Below, piece after piece: positions 1-9,232 of a DNA stretch of 64,000 nucleotides. The stretch comes from Allium sativum (Eukaryota > Streptophyta > Magnoliopsida > Asparagales > Amaryllidaceae): NCBI GenBank assembly GCA_030737875.1, contig CM060925.1, forward strand, positions 484,879,514-484,943,513. The letters are read 5' to 3'. The translations under genes and the position numbers were made by a program. The notes beneath the pieces were generated by a model. The model was not told the DNA's origin and made no database searches. It saw only the letters and a program-made list of their open reading frames with translations. Numbering within the stretch: the first letter of the stretch is position 1; every line of letters starts with the position of its first letter.

Positions 1-137
1 TGATTCTTAGTAGACAATCAGCTACGGTTTTTAAAGTGGACCGTCCATCACATTTGCTGGATTGAAGTGTCCAGCTCACTGTACAAGGAAAAGCAGGAGC
101 GAAGCAGAGATGCTTCAACTACTTTGGAACCTAACAA

Positions 138-560
138 CTAGTCACCTGAGGCTGAGCCAGGAGAAGATGAAGTGGAGGCAGAAGACGAGGAAGAAGACGT
201 AGGAACCATGTCATTCAGCAATGTGGCAAAGTAACTAGAAAGGTTAGGCTCGTAACCAGGATGGTTCGTGTCATATACAAATTTTCTTTCCCAAGATACA
301 TCAGACATGATAACTGCATTATGGTCTCCATATACTCCATCAGTATAAAGCTTCAAGTCAATCCCATCATCAAAGTAGTGCAAAAACCTTACTTCGGGTT
401 TTTCCTCTTCATTACCATCCGATACAAACATATAATAGACTTTACTAAGGGGATCATACCGCATTCCAGATCCTTGATGAACCCAGGATTTCTCTTGAAT
501 GTTCCAAACAACAGCTGCATCATCAGACCTTTTGTGCGGTTTCAGCATCAGCATCGACAA
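138..560 (-). CDS. Unrecognised ORF, 140 residues, overlapping the end of the LINE ORF1-like gene
   Basis: I do not recognise this protein. It overlaps the last 38 bases of the ORF1-like gene in a different frame, so it may be the frameshifted continuation of that protein or a separate fusion fragment. The middle is a mixed-charge stretch rich in aromatic residues (for example YDPLSKVYYMFVSDG and KLYTDGVYGDHNAVIMSDVSW). The end is a serine-rich low-complexity tail. The part near PGYEPNLSSYF weakly recalls the ends of F-box-associated domains, but this is only an impression. It does not look like a LINE endonuclease, which would be expected next in a complete element. A LINE ORF2 could lie beyond position 1, outside the window. 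Confidence 0.3.
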   Translation of the reverse strand: MSMLMLKPHKRSDDAAVVWNIQEKSWVHQGSGMRYDPLSKVYYMFVSDGNEEEKPEVRFLHYFDDGIDLKLYTDGVYGDHNAVIMSDVSWERKFVYDTNHPGYEPNLSSYFATLLNDMVPTSSSSSSASTSSSPGSASGD

Positions 561-1767
561 CTGGATTATGAGGTATATCGACTACTGGGATATCAACTAC
601 TGCTACAACAGGATCATGAGGTATATTTGCGGTTTTGGTTTTAGGAACCCATCTACTAAGGGGTGGTTTCACTAGTGGGTTTGAAGGCTTGGAGGGGCCA
701 TTTTCTGTATGTTTGCATGCATCACTGATATGCCCAAAAGATTGGCAATTAGTGCATATATCTGGTTGCCAAGTGTATTGAACATCAACATATGTGTCTA
801 CTCCTTCAATTGTGACCTTAAGCTTAGAAGGTAGCAATTGAAATGGAGTAATTTCAATTAGTGCTTTCGTAAATACTAGATTCTTCCTTGCCTCCGTATT
901 AGCATCAAAACATTTGAATTTACCTATTCTGCTAGCCAACCAATTCAAGCCTGGAAGGGTTTGCAAGACGGAAGGAATCCTAGTGAAAATAGACCAAACC
1001 GGGATAGATCGCACTCTTTCTCTAACACTTTCAATCGTAGTACTCCACGCTGTAATGATTAGAGGCTTCCCTCCAATAATAGGCGGATCAGATTCAATCA
1101 CTTTCCTCCTTTCCTCCGTGTCTGAAAATTTGAAGTAATACATCCCATTCAAATAATTTACACGAAGCCCACCCCTCATATTCCATACTTTACGGCAATG
1201 TTCACGGACATCATCATATGGCACACACGAGTCTAGAAAAAACCCCACAAGGTGATCCTTCCAAATATCAATTCCTTCCTGAACAATCTCAGCAGGTGGT
1301 GAGGGATCATCTGGGTTTGAAGTGAATTCACGCGGGCAGTAGTTACCAGCACATCGAGGTAGAGAGGCAAATAGAGACGAGAATGTTGGTTTAGGCTTAG
1401 GTAGTGGTACATGAGTATTATACTCAGCAGCTACAGCTGCGGTATATTTCGTATTATCTACCTCATTGTTACCATTTGCCCCAATTACAGAATTAAAGAT
1501 TTCAGTGTTACCTTTCTCGGTTACAAGTGAGGTATTAGATTCTGTCCATTGCGTCGGAGGGGCTTGCGAGAGAAGCTCAGTAATCGAAGTTTGGACAGGT
1601 AGCGTCAGTCCAGAAAGTGGTAGAACAGGCATAGAAGCAGCAGCGGTGACAATTTCTTGCAGATTAGGGTTCGCCTTAGCTGCTTCAACCGCCGACGATC
1701 TCGAAGGATTCCCAGATTGATGTTCAGTCGTTTCAGATCTAGCTAAGGACCGATGATTTTTCGCCAT
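523..1767 (-). CDS. LINE ORF1-like / DUF4283 zinc-knuckle protein
   Basis: An open frame of 414 residues. Residues about 1-150 are low-complexity and Ser/Pro/Ala rich. Residues about 165-300 look like the plant DUF4283 domain (DIWKDHLVGFF near the start, the pattern GMYYFKFS, then GGKPLIITAW and PVWSIFTRIP). Near residues 337-350 is a zinc knuckle of the form C-X2-C-X4-H-X4-C (CTNCQSFGHISDAC). This combination is the usual layout of the nucleic-acid-binding ORF1 of plant L1-type LINEs, and also of many solitary ORF1-derived genes. The start is the first ATG after a GC-rich leader. No endonuclease or reverse transcriptase follows inside the window, so this is either the 5' part of a LINE running off the left edge or a solitary ORF1 copy. 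Confidence 0.7.
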   Translation of the reverse strand: MAKNHRSLARSETTEHQSGNPSRSSAVEAAKANPNLQEIVTAAASMPVLPLSGLTLPVQTSITELLSQAPPTQWTESNTSLVTEKGNTEIFNSVIGANGNNEVDNTKYTAAVAAEYNTHVPLPKPKPTFSSLFASLPRCAGNYCPREFTSNPDDPSPPAEIVQEGIDIWKDHLVGFFLDSCVPYDDVREHCRKVWNMRGGLRVNYLNGMYYFKFSDTEERRKVIESDPPIIGGKPLIITAWSTTIESVRERVRSIPVWSIFTRIPSVLQTLPGLNWLASRIGKFKCFDANTEARKNLVFTKALIEITPFQLLPSKLKVTIEGVDTYVDVQYTWQPDICTNCQSFGHISDACKHTENGPSKPSNPLVKPPLSRWVPKTKTANIPHDPVVAVVDIPVVDIPHNPVVDADAETAQKV

Positions 1768-1915
1768 AGAGGTAGGAGAGAGTGGAATAGAAGAGTGCGC
1801 GGAGGAAGAGAGGAGAAGAGGGGTCGGGGTGGATGGTTGCGGGTGATGTGAGAGAATGGGGGAAGCGGCGGCGCAAAAAAATCGGTCAGAAGACCTAATC
1901 GCCAGTCGCCATAAA
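1768..1915 (-). promoter_or_regulatory. GC- and pyrimidine-rich leader of the ORF1-like gene (putative LINE 5' UTR)
   Basis: Read on the minus strand this stretch is GC-rich and C/T-rich, unlike the AT-rich DNA to its right, and leads directly into the ATG at 1,767. A GC-rich 5' UTR carrying an internal promoter is usual for plant L1 elements. The right limit is set only by the composition change near 1,915; no target-site duplication was identified. Confidence 0.35.
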
Positions 1916-3220
1916 TGAGAATTTATGAAACTATATGTTGCGCTAAAGAATCTTGCTGGCTGCTAACTCCATGTTATTCAACCGCACTCTTCATTCATGT
2001 ATGTTTCATGTAGGAATCATGGAAATCTTAATCATTTGAATTTTCTTTTATCACCAATAGCAGAGATACTGATATTGATGAAGGTGGAAGGAGGGTGTGT
2101 TTACATACACATGCAGACGCACGTATATATATGCAGGAGGATTCAAACAGTATATATAGCAAATCAACAAGGAAAAGAAGTCTGCAACAACTTGAAGTTT
2201 TCAAACTTTAAATGATAATTTATTTGGAATTAAATTCCAAAAATTTAAGATTTAATTTATTGTTAAATTATATGCAATAAATGAATCAAGTTTCTGTACA
2301 CAATCATAAATATGAACAAATTTGATAATGAGAACTTAGTTATTGTTGATCTAACTTAATTTGTATTGTTATTTGAATTTAAGTTAATTCAAAAATTCAA
2401 ATTTAAATTATGAAATTGAATTTCAGAGTATTTTGATTTGTTAAACCCATTGATATGGAAATTTTCATGAAAAGTCGATTTTTGGACAAAATTAGTCATG
2501 ATTTAAATTTGAATTGAAAATTTTTAAAGTTCTAAAATTCGACCTTTTTTATTCTACTCTAAATCTGAAGTGTTTAACATGTTTATTTGGCTTTTTGGGA
2601 AAATTTTGCCACCTCACATCTCATTGACAATTTAAAAGACTTTAGTATTACAATACTTATTTTCTTTCTCGGTATTTCTCATTTTTCCATTCATCAAAAT
2701 ATCTTCTGTCTTTCTTCTTCCTCTATAAATCATCTTTATCTCTGCAATCCCTTCTCCACAAATTTGCATCTCCATCTCCATAGATTAAATCTCTATGCAA
2801 ATTACGTTATCAATTGAATGGAGAGATAAACTGCGGCGATTGTCGAGTAAACCAGGTGGTTGATACTCCTTCGGAAAATATAGAGAAATGCATATGATAG
2901 TAGAGAAGTGTCCACATACTAGTTGTCTCTCTGGTGGTTTTATCAGAAATGTACTCTTCTCGCATACACCATCATAGTTGACATGCTGAATTGACGGGGA
3001 AACACATCGCGATGAATCACATATGTAAATAGGTAGTGGCTTTGGGAGACATCCCAGTTGTTTCCATTTTGTTGTTGACTTTCTTTGGTTAATCGTCGAA
3101 TCATGACCATCGAATTTGAATGATTATTGTTTGCCAATGCGCTATGGCACAGTTCGGCTGCATTGCGATTGGAAAAAAAAATTAGGTCCTTTTTTTGGGA
3201 TCTGAATCGGCCTTGGTGAT
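1916..3220. other. Non-coding, AT-rich DNA; nothing recognised
   Basis: No coding or structural feature is supported here. The part from about 2,215 to 2,560 is particularly AT-rich, with runs of related AAATTTAAATT-type words. The short open frames present have no recognisable composition or motif. Confidence 0.5.
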
Positions 3221-3222
3221 CC

Positions 3223-3330
3223 AATCCGGATCGGTATGGCTACCCCAATCCGAGTCGGTATGGTTACCACAATCCAAGTCAATATGGTTACCACAATCCA
3301 AGTCAGTATGGTTACCCAGATCCAGATTGA
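3223..3330 (+). repeat. 24-bp tandem repeat, about four units
   Basis: Successive units of the type GGTATGGTTACCACAATCCA plus AGTC follow one another with few changes. As 24 is a multiple of three, the frame starting at 3,220 reads as an eight-residue repeat (SQYGYHNP type) for about 36 residues, between a TGA at 3,217 and a TGA at about 3,328. It may be a scrap of a tyrosine-rich repeat protein exon, or just a minisatellite. Confidence 0.6.
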
Positions 3331-4340
3331 TGCATGTGGTATTACCTGGATCTGCATGGGCCGATCGATTTGGATCGGTGCTTCTACGAGTAGGGCTGAT
3401 TGGAGCTTGATTTGAAGTTTAGCGCTCGATTGACCATTCCTGAAGTTGCAAAAGTAGTGGAAACAACAGTATCATCACTAGGATGACCAGCGGTATTGAT
3501 AGCCCCAAAGGGAAAAATAGCAAGAAAGTGGATCTTCCCTTAATGGAATTATTTTCAAGATTTGAATACTTAGAATCACGTATCATTCTCACTGAAAGCA
3601 CTAAATGTTTGCAGCAAAATTGATCTAAACAGTCAAAAGAATGAGTTCTACAGGATAATCACAGATGATATCATTATCACAGATCATTGAAATGCATAAA
3701 AAGTGAAGAACACTATGGAATTATAGCGGTTCAGAAATGTGCCTTAGTCCACTGCTCATAATATGTTATTTATACTGTTTGATTACAGATACAGTTATGT
3801 TTCACGTAAGAAATTCAAAGAGGAAAGACGTGAATCCCGATATCGACAGAATCTACGCATGAAAGAGCCAAAAGGATGCCCTCAAACGAAGACCTTGGGT
3901 GGTATTTATTAGTGAGGATTCGCTTTGGATCGGTAGGCAGTTGAGCACGAAGTGCGGATTAGTGGAGAAGGTGAGTAATGTGAAGAAGGTGGTGTGACAC
4001 ATCACCTAGAGTGGCTTATCCGGGTCAGTGTGGTCATATCAATACAGATCATACAGATCCAGATTTATGCATTTGTGCTAGTGTAGCTTGCCACTACATG
4101 AAGCCAGGAATTTGAGTGCTTCGACTTAAAGTTTGTGGCATGTGGTTAAATTGAGGTTAGCAGATCTGATGTTGATTACTTCGTACTAATCTAGAGTGAA
4201 GATTTTAGGATAATCCAGTCTGTTGAAATTGTGATTTCGGTTCGAGGTAGATGTGTCAAGCTGATCCTATGAGGTGAGGTGTTCGCTGATCTGAAATGCT
4301 TGTTTGTACATACCCAGGATCCAACCCTTGAAGTGACATA
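3331..4340. other. Non-coding flank of the Copia insertion; a diverged echo of the 24-bp repeat
   Basis: No gene is supported. Around 4,010-4,072 a segment (containing ATACAGATCCAGATTTATGC) resembles the end of the 24-bp repeat block at about 3,305-3,335, suggesting a small local duplication. The right edge is the original left flank of the Copia element. Confidence 0.4.
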
Positions 4341-4346
4341 CCGATC
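4341..4346 (+). other. Target-site duplication CCGATC, left copy (Copia element)
   Basis: The six bases before the LTR start (TGTTAG at 4,347) are CCGATC. The same six bases, read on the minus strand, follow the end of the 3' LTR at 44,913-44,908. Copia elements usually make a 5-bp duplication, so six is one base longer than expected. Confidence 0.55.
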
Positions 4347-4600
4347 TGTTAGAATATTTGATATCTTTTATTTAAGTTAATAAATATATTACATATAGTA
4401 ATATATATATATGTATTATTGATAGAATATTTGGTATCTGTTATTTATATTAATATATATATATATATTACATATGGTAATATATATTATTTATGTTAAT
4501 GTTTATTTGATTGCAATAATTCCTCTAAACATTTGCAGCCCTAAACTCCTATATAAAGGGGTTGGGAATAGTGAAATGCTCAGCAAATTAAATTCCCTTA
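4347..4600 (+). repeat. Copia 5' LTR (254 bp)
   Basis: Starts TGTTAG and ends CTTA where the partner LTR ends TTCA, so the terminal CA has mutated to TA. It is the same length as the 3' LTR at 44,914-45,167. Much of it is TA-rich, with an internal duplication: the opening TAGAATATTTGATATCT recurs about 90 bp in as TAGAATATTTGGTATCT. A TATA box (CTATATAAAG) lies at 4,549-4,558. By eye the two LTRs differ by more than ten percent, so the insertion is old. Confidence 0.85.
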
Positions 4601-4612
4601 GGGTATCAGAGC
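4601..4612 (+). other. Copia primer-binding site (initiator Met-tRNA type)
   Basis: GGGTATCAGAGC directly follows the LTR and matches the plant initiator Met-tRNA primer site TGGTATCAGAGC except for the first base. Confidence 0.8.
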
Positions 4613-4702
4613 AGGTTTCGAATATTTAAACCTGTGCTCTCCCATCCTCATCTCTTTTTTTTTTCTTCTTCAACCATCTCTTTTCCTGTTAAATCACCAC
4701 CA

Positions 4703-5688
4703 ATGGTTGAATCCTCCAAATACCACCCTGATCTAACCATTACTATTGTCAAATCCCTCATACCAATTACATTAGACAATAAACATGGCATGTACCATTC
4801 TTGGGCACCATTATTTACTGTTCTTTTTCGAGTTCACGACCTCTACCATCACATCGTACCACCAACCGAAGAGAACGCCCAGGCTGACAATGAGGCTATT
4901 AAATCTGCTGACCCAGCCCTGTGGAAACGACTTAATTATGTTATCCTTCAATGGAAATATAGAACAATCTCCTTTGACCTCCTTTATGCCATTCTACTCC
5001 GCGACGATACAGCCGAGGGTGCATGAGAATGACTTAAAGCCATGTACCAAGACAACAAAGCTTCAAGGGAAACTCATATCGAAGAAGAATTTGCAATAGT
5101 TGATTTTGAACAATTTAATTCAATTGGTAAATTTTGCACCCACCTTAAATCATTGGTGGATGTCGGTGCTCCGGTGATTTATAGCAGGCTCGTATTGCAT
5201 CTCACAGGAGCCTTTCCAGAAGCATATGCCGGCATCGTAGATTACATTCAAAACCAAGATCCCTTACCCCCTTTAAGAGCTGTCGAACTCGCTTCAAGCT
5301 GGCCGAACGAACAATTAAAAATTGCTTGGCAAAAGAGAATGGTGGGACCACCAGTGGTGGTGCCGTACTGTTGGACGGAACCCTAACAAACCCAGAGAAT
5401 TCAAACATCAACCCCACTCAAAGTTCATGTAATAACAAAAGAATAAATAACATTAATGCTAAAACCAATGGTTGGGGGAAGGAAAAACAAACTGGTGCAT
5501 CCAGTCACATGCCAGGTCGGCAACCCAATCACCATCAGTGGTCCCCACGCCTACCACCAAGTTGGCAGCAATGGAAAAATCCATTTGGACCATGGAATTC
5601 TTGGTGCACCAATCCACCTCCTTGCCCATATCTTTCAGCAACATGGCAACCGAGGCAAGTAAATCAAGCGCAAAATACTACTGGGTAA
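4703..5688 (+). pseudogene. Copia gag (UBN2-type), broken
   Basis: The capsid-like Gag of the element. The likely start is the ATG at 4,703 (MVESSKYHPDL). The first 108 codons show the Copia gag region (KRLNYVILQW, TISFDLLYAILL). Two TGA stops about 5,024-5,032 sit where tryptophan and another codon are expected; the frame then continues from 5,042 (MYQDNKASRE, then HLKSLVDVGAP). Near 5,330 the reading moves to another frame, which carries the Asn/Gln/Trp/Pro-rich C-terminal part to 5,688. I saw no clear CCHC knuckle, which Ale/Retrofit Gag proteins often lack or carry weakly. Not functional. Confidence 0.75.
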
Positions 5689-5689
5689 G

Positions 5690-6120
5690 GATTTCTTGGG
5701 TCTTGTCCACAGGTGTACAACACAATGGCTCCACCCATTGGCTACACGCCAATTGATATTTAAGCTGCTATGCATGCTCTATCATTCTTGCAACCCGATA
5801 TCGATGCCACATCTCACATGACAATGGATCAAGGAATACTTTCTTCTTATTTCAATTCTAGCAATAATAACATTGTTGTTGACAATGGTCATCTAACTCC
5901 AAGTGTTTGTCACGGTAGCACTGTTTTACCCTTACCATACCCTCCATTTACCCTAAACAATGTTTTACATACTCCTAAACTTATTAAAAACCTGATATAT
6001 GTTTGTAAATTCACCACTAATAATATGGTTTATGTTGAATATGATCCGTTTGGATTTTCTATGATTAAAAGACGGGGACCAAACTAATGAGTTGTGACAG
6101 CACTGGGGATCTTTATCCTC
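5690..6120 (+). pseudogene. Copia protease and pre-integrase region, broken
   Basis: The frame at 5,770-6,087 carries the Copia protease region. The catalytic Asp-Thr-Gly triad position reads DIDATSHMT, so the active-site glycine context is lost. A serine/asparagine stretch follows (SSYFNSSNNNIVVDNGH), then LNNVLHTPKLIKNLIYVCKF, typical of the protease to GAG-pre-integrase junction. Stops flank it on both sides. Inactive. Confidence 0.75.
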
Positions 6121-6179
6121 TCTTCTCCAATAACCAAGTCACTCCCTTTATCAATCAATCAGTCTTGACTGCTCTCTCT

Positions 6180-6843
6180 CTCTCCACATCTTTGGTATAA
6201 CCGCTTAGGACATCCTGGCGCTGTTGTGCTTTGATCATTAAATCGTAAAAATTTGATTAATTGTAATAATGCTTATAAAACTTATTATTCTTCTTGTCCT
6301 CATGGAAAGCATTCTATATTACCGTTTTATGATTCTCTGTCGTACACTTAGCTACCTTTCGATATTATTCACAATGATCTTTGGACATCACATGTTGTTA
6401 GTTCTTGTGGCCCTTATTATTATGTTCTTTTTCTTGAAGATTACAGCAAATTTTTGTGGACTTTCCCGATTGCCAAAAAGTCACAAGTCAAACCCATATT
6501 CAAATTTTTTCATGCTCTAATCAAAATTCATTTTGAACGTAATATTAAAACATTCCAATGTGACTATGGTACAAAATACATCAATGCAACCTCTAAACAA
6601 TTCTTTGATCATAATGGGATGTTATTACGCATTTCTTGTCCTTACACCTCTCCTCAAATGGAAAAACCGAATGACACATTAAATCAATGAACAACATCAT
6701 TTGTACCTTGCTTGATAACACCTCTATGCCACCTTTTTGGCACCATGCTTTAGAAATGGCCACATATCTTCTAAACATATTTCCAACTAAAGTCTTAGGA
6801 TTACAGTCCCCCACCCAAATTTTATAACAATGCGATCCCAAAT
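6180..6843 (+). pseudogene. Copia integrase, N-terminal and core part, broken and cut at 6,843
   Basis: Frames shift several times. Near 6,200 is the zinc-binding start (RLGHPGAVVL-like reading), and around 6,370-6,490 the core (NDLWTSHVV, then VLFLEDYSKFLWTFP). The second acidic residue lies in FQCDYGTKY near 6,550; the third is disturbed at PQMEKPND. The reading ends with PTQIL, a stop, then QCDPK at 6,843. The C-terminal portion resumes at 47,428 on the minus strand. Confidence 0.75.
6839..6843 (+). other. Target-site duplication CAAAT, left copy (element C)
   Basis: CAAAT precedes the TG end of element C at 6,844. The second copy is at 47,429-47,433 (ATTTG on the plus strand, CAAAT on the minus strand), next to the other end of C. 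Confidence 0.8.
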
Positions 6844-8898
6844 TGTAACGATCGCCCAAAACCCTGCACTAAACAAGAAGAATAATGCGCTGAAAGGCGT
6901 GCCAGGAAGATATGGACGATCATCAGGGTAGGTAAGCACCATCGAAACATGTCGTAAATCTCACTGTGCAAGAATAAGATATAATAGAACATATATAACA
7001 GGTAATAATAGTGAAATTCAATTGCACAAAAACTGAAAACTCTTAACAGAACCCGTTGAAAGATTCATACAACTTAGGATAATATTTATGTACAAAGGTC
7101 CTCACTGCATCCCTCAGAGTATATAGTATCAGCGGAAACAGAAAATACTAGATAGTAATAAAACTGGTACATGAGCCTCTGCTCGCCATCGATCAGCATC
7201 ATCATCCTCACTAAAGCATCACCTAATACCTGCTACTCAGTCTGCCCATCCACAACCGGATGAACAACCCAAGTTAATAAGAGGAAAACATAAAACCTTG
7301 AGTCAGACAATAGCCTTAATGAGCGATAAAACAACTAACAAACTTCATCAACAAAATATATGAGAATGGATAGATTTACCAACCACTACCCAACACTAAA
7401 GAAGAACTCACACCGTCTTCCCCCACATCCGATAGTGACAGCCTTTACAATCCATAACATCCAAGATAACAAAAATTCGTCCAGGTCAATCAGCACAACC
7501 ATCAATAACATTCATAGCATCCAGATTACATAGGTCTCACATAGACAATCCTGATTGAGTTTAACATCCCTCAAGCACTCTCCCCAGAGGCCTAAACCAA
7601 TATCAGTCAAGCACTCAAGAAACATCTCCCTTGACGTTGGATAATCCACGTGAGATGGCATAATAAAACTTCCAGACATTCAAACATCCATAACGGACTC
7701 TGGCTATCACTGCCAATCCATCTTTGAAACCATCGTTAATCGTATGATGATTCATCATGATTGCCATATGTCAAGGGCTAATGGTAACCCCAGTTCTAGC
7801 GCAACTTCATAAGCCATCATGGCTCGTATGTTTGTCTTCTCACATCCCGACAACTAGGCCCTTCACGACTGCCCAAGGTATGAAGCCCTTCATGACTGCC
7901 CAAAGTACCTCTACTTTGAGTCTGCTAGAACTTACGACAACGATAATCTCTTGTCCATCGCATCTCTAGTTGTCATCTCCGACGACTATTCTGAAACTCA
8001 AGTCCCACTCGTAACCATTATCAATAACCCAACACCTTTTTAGCTGCCTACACATTCGTTGCTATTCACCGATCAACGAACACATCACATCACTTCGAAC
8101 ATCTTCATCTGGACTATTGTCAAAGTTACAACATCATCATCGAATCAAACAACGTTAATATAAGGTTCAATATAGTCCATAGCATTCATCAACATTTTCT
8201 AAAGAAACAAACCACATCACTTAGGACATTAACCATAGCGTTTAAAAGCGCAGCCAAAAGCCCTTCAGCTCGACCGATCCACTACCTTGGACCGACCGAC
8301 CCACCTGACTAACCCCACCTTGGACCGACCACCTTTCCTCCAATCTAGGTTGGAGCGACCGACCAGAAACCGAACAACCGACCGGCTCCTCTGGAATCAC
8401 CTTAATAATATGACCGACCAACCCTGTTGGCACAAGTCCAGCACGACCAACCGACCCTTACTGGAGTAAAACCAAACCCTCCTTGCACATCCACCTCCTC
8501 GACAAGCCACCTGCTCGACTGACCAGAGCTAGGGGCGACCGGAGTGTATGACCGACCCCCTGCTTCACCATTTTAATCTTTACAACAAATCTTTTATGCA
8601 TGCACGACTGACCCTGCTTCCCCGGGGCTCGCTCGCTCGACCCTTCCTGTCTTGTTCCCCAAGAAATTTTCACTATGATGTGCGACCGACCCATCCGTGC
8701 GACCCAAAACCTGCATCCTCCAATGCAACTCCAATTTTGACCAAAACTTCGCCAAATCGATACATTCGACTAAATCAACTCATCCAATATGACCACAAGC
8801 ATGATATGAATACAAAAGTAACACCAATATGACAATTTCATCAATAATTGTGTAAAATTCACCAAAATTACCATAAATGTAAATATGGATAAACTACT
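6844..8898 (-). repeat. Element C 3' LTR, first part
   Basis: Begins TGTAACGATCGCC on the plus strand. The element is in minus orientation, so this is the end of its 3' LTR. It is interrupted at 8,898 by element A and resumes at 38,596-39,426; total length is 2,886 bp. From about 7,323 on it matches, in reverse complement, the other C LTR at 47,434-49,760, with substitutions of order ten percent by eye. Positions about 8,265-8,560 are rich in GACCGACC-type words. The open frames in it are short and not conserved between the two LTRs, so I do not call genes. Confidence 0.85.
8894..8898 (+). other. Target-site duplication CTACT, left copy (element A)
   Basis: CTACT precedes the TG of element A at 8,899. 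The same five bases follow its end at 38,591-38,595, and the C LTR sequence continues uninterrupted across the pair when compared with the other C LTR near 48,268. Confidence 0.9.
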
Positions 8899-9232
8899 TG
8901 TAACAACCCGTATTTTCAATAACCTGTTATAACATAAATCGAGGCAGAATTTAATTCAAAAATCTGAATCAAGGGAAACGGGCTATGTAGTTGCGTTCGT
9001 CTCGGAAAAATACGTGAAATAGAGTCCGACTTTTCGAAAATCGGAGTCCGTATGACCCAGTTAAGGCCCATTGAAGTTTTCAGAAATTTCTATGCTAAAA
9101 ACAGATTTAAATTTCAAATTAAAAACAAGGATTAGGGCTAATTGGCGTCAGGCGGGAAAACTCCCGCCAGGACCCCCATGTCGACAGGCATGTCGACAGG
9201 GGTCTTAGGGTGTCGACAGCCCTGTCGACAGC
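8899..9232 (+). repeat. Element A 5' LTR, first part
   Basis: Starts TGTAACAACCCGTATTTTC like the 3' LTR at 35,632. It contains a cluster of GTCGACA words (CATGTCGACAGG and similar), and insert F landed in one of them. It continues at 15,321. Confidence 0.9.
9228..9232 (+). other. Target-site duplication ACAGC, left copy (insert F)
   Basis: ACAGC lies before the TG of F at 9,233 and again at 15,321-15,325 after its terminal CA. The uninterrupted 3' LTR has a single ACAGC at the matching place (about 35,959). Confidence 0.9.

Larger units (their letters stand above)
4347..6843 (+). mobile_element. Ale/Retrofit-type Copia retrotransposon, 5' half
   Basis: Contains the 5' LTR, primer-binding site, gag, protease and the first part of integrase on the plus strand, about 2.5 kb, all with stops and frameshifts. 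It stops at 6,843 inside the integrase gene, where element C begins after a CAAAT duplication. The missing remainder (end of integrase, reverse transcriptase, RNase H, 3' LTR) is at 44,914-47,433 on the minus strand and begins at the same codon region. The two pieces total about 5 kb, the usual size of this lineage. Confidence 0.85.
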
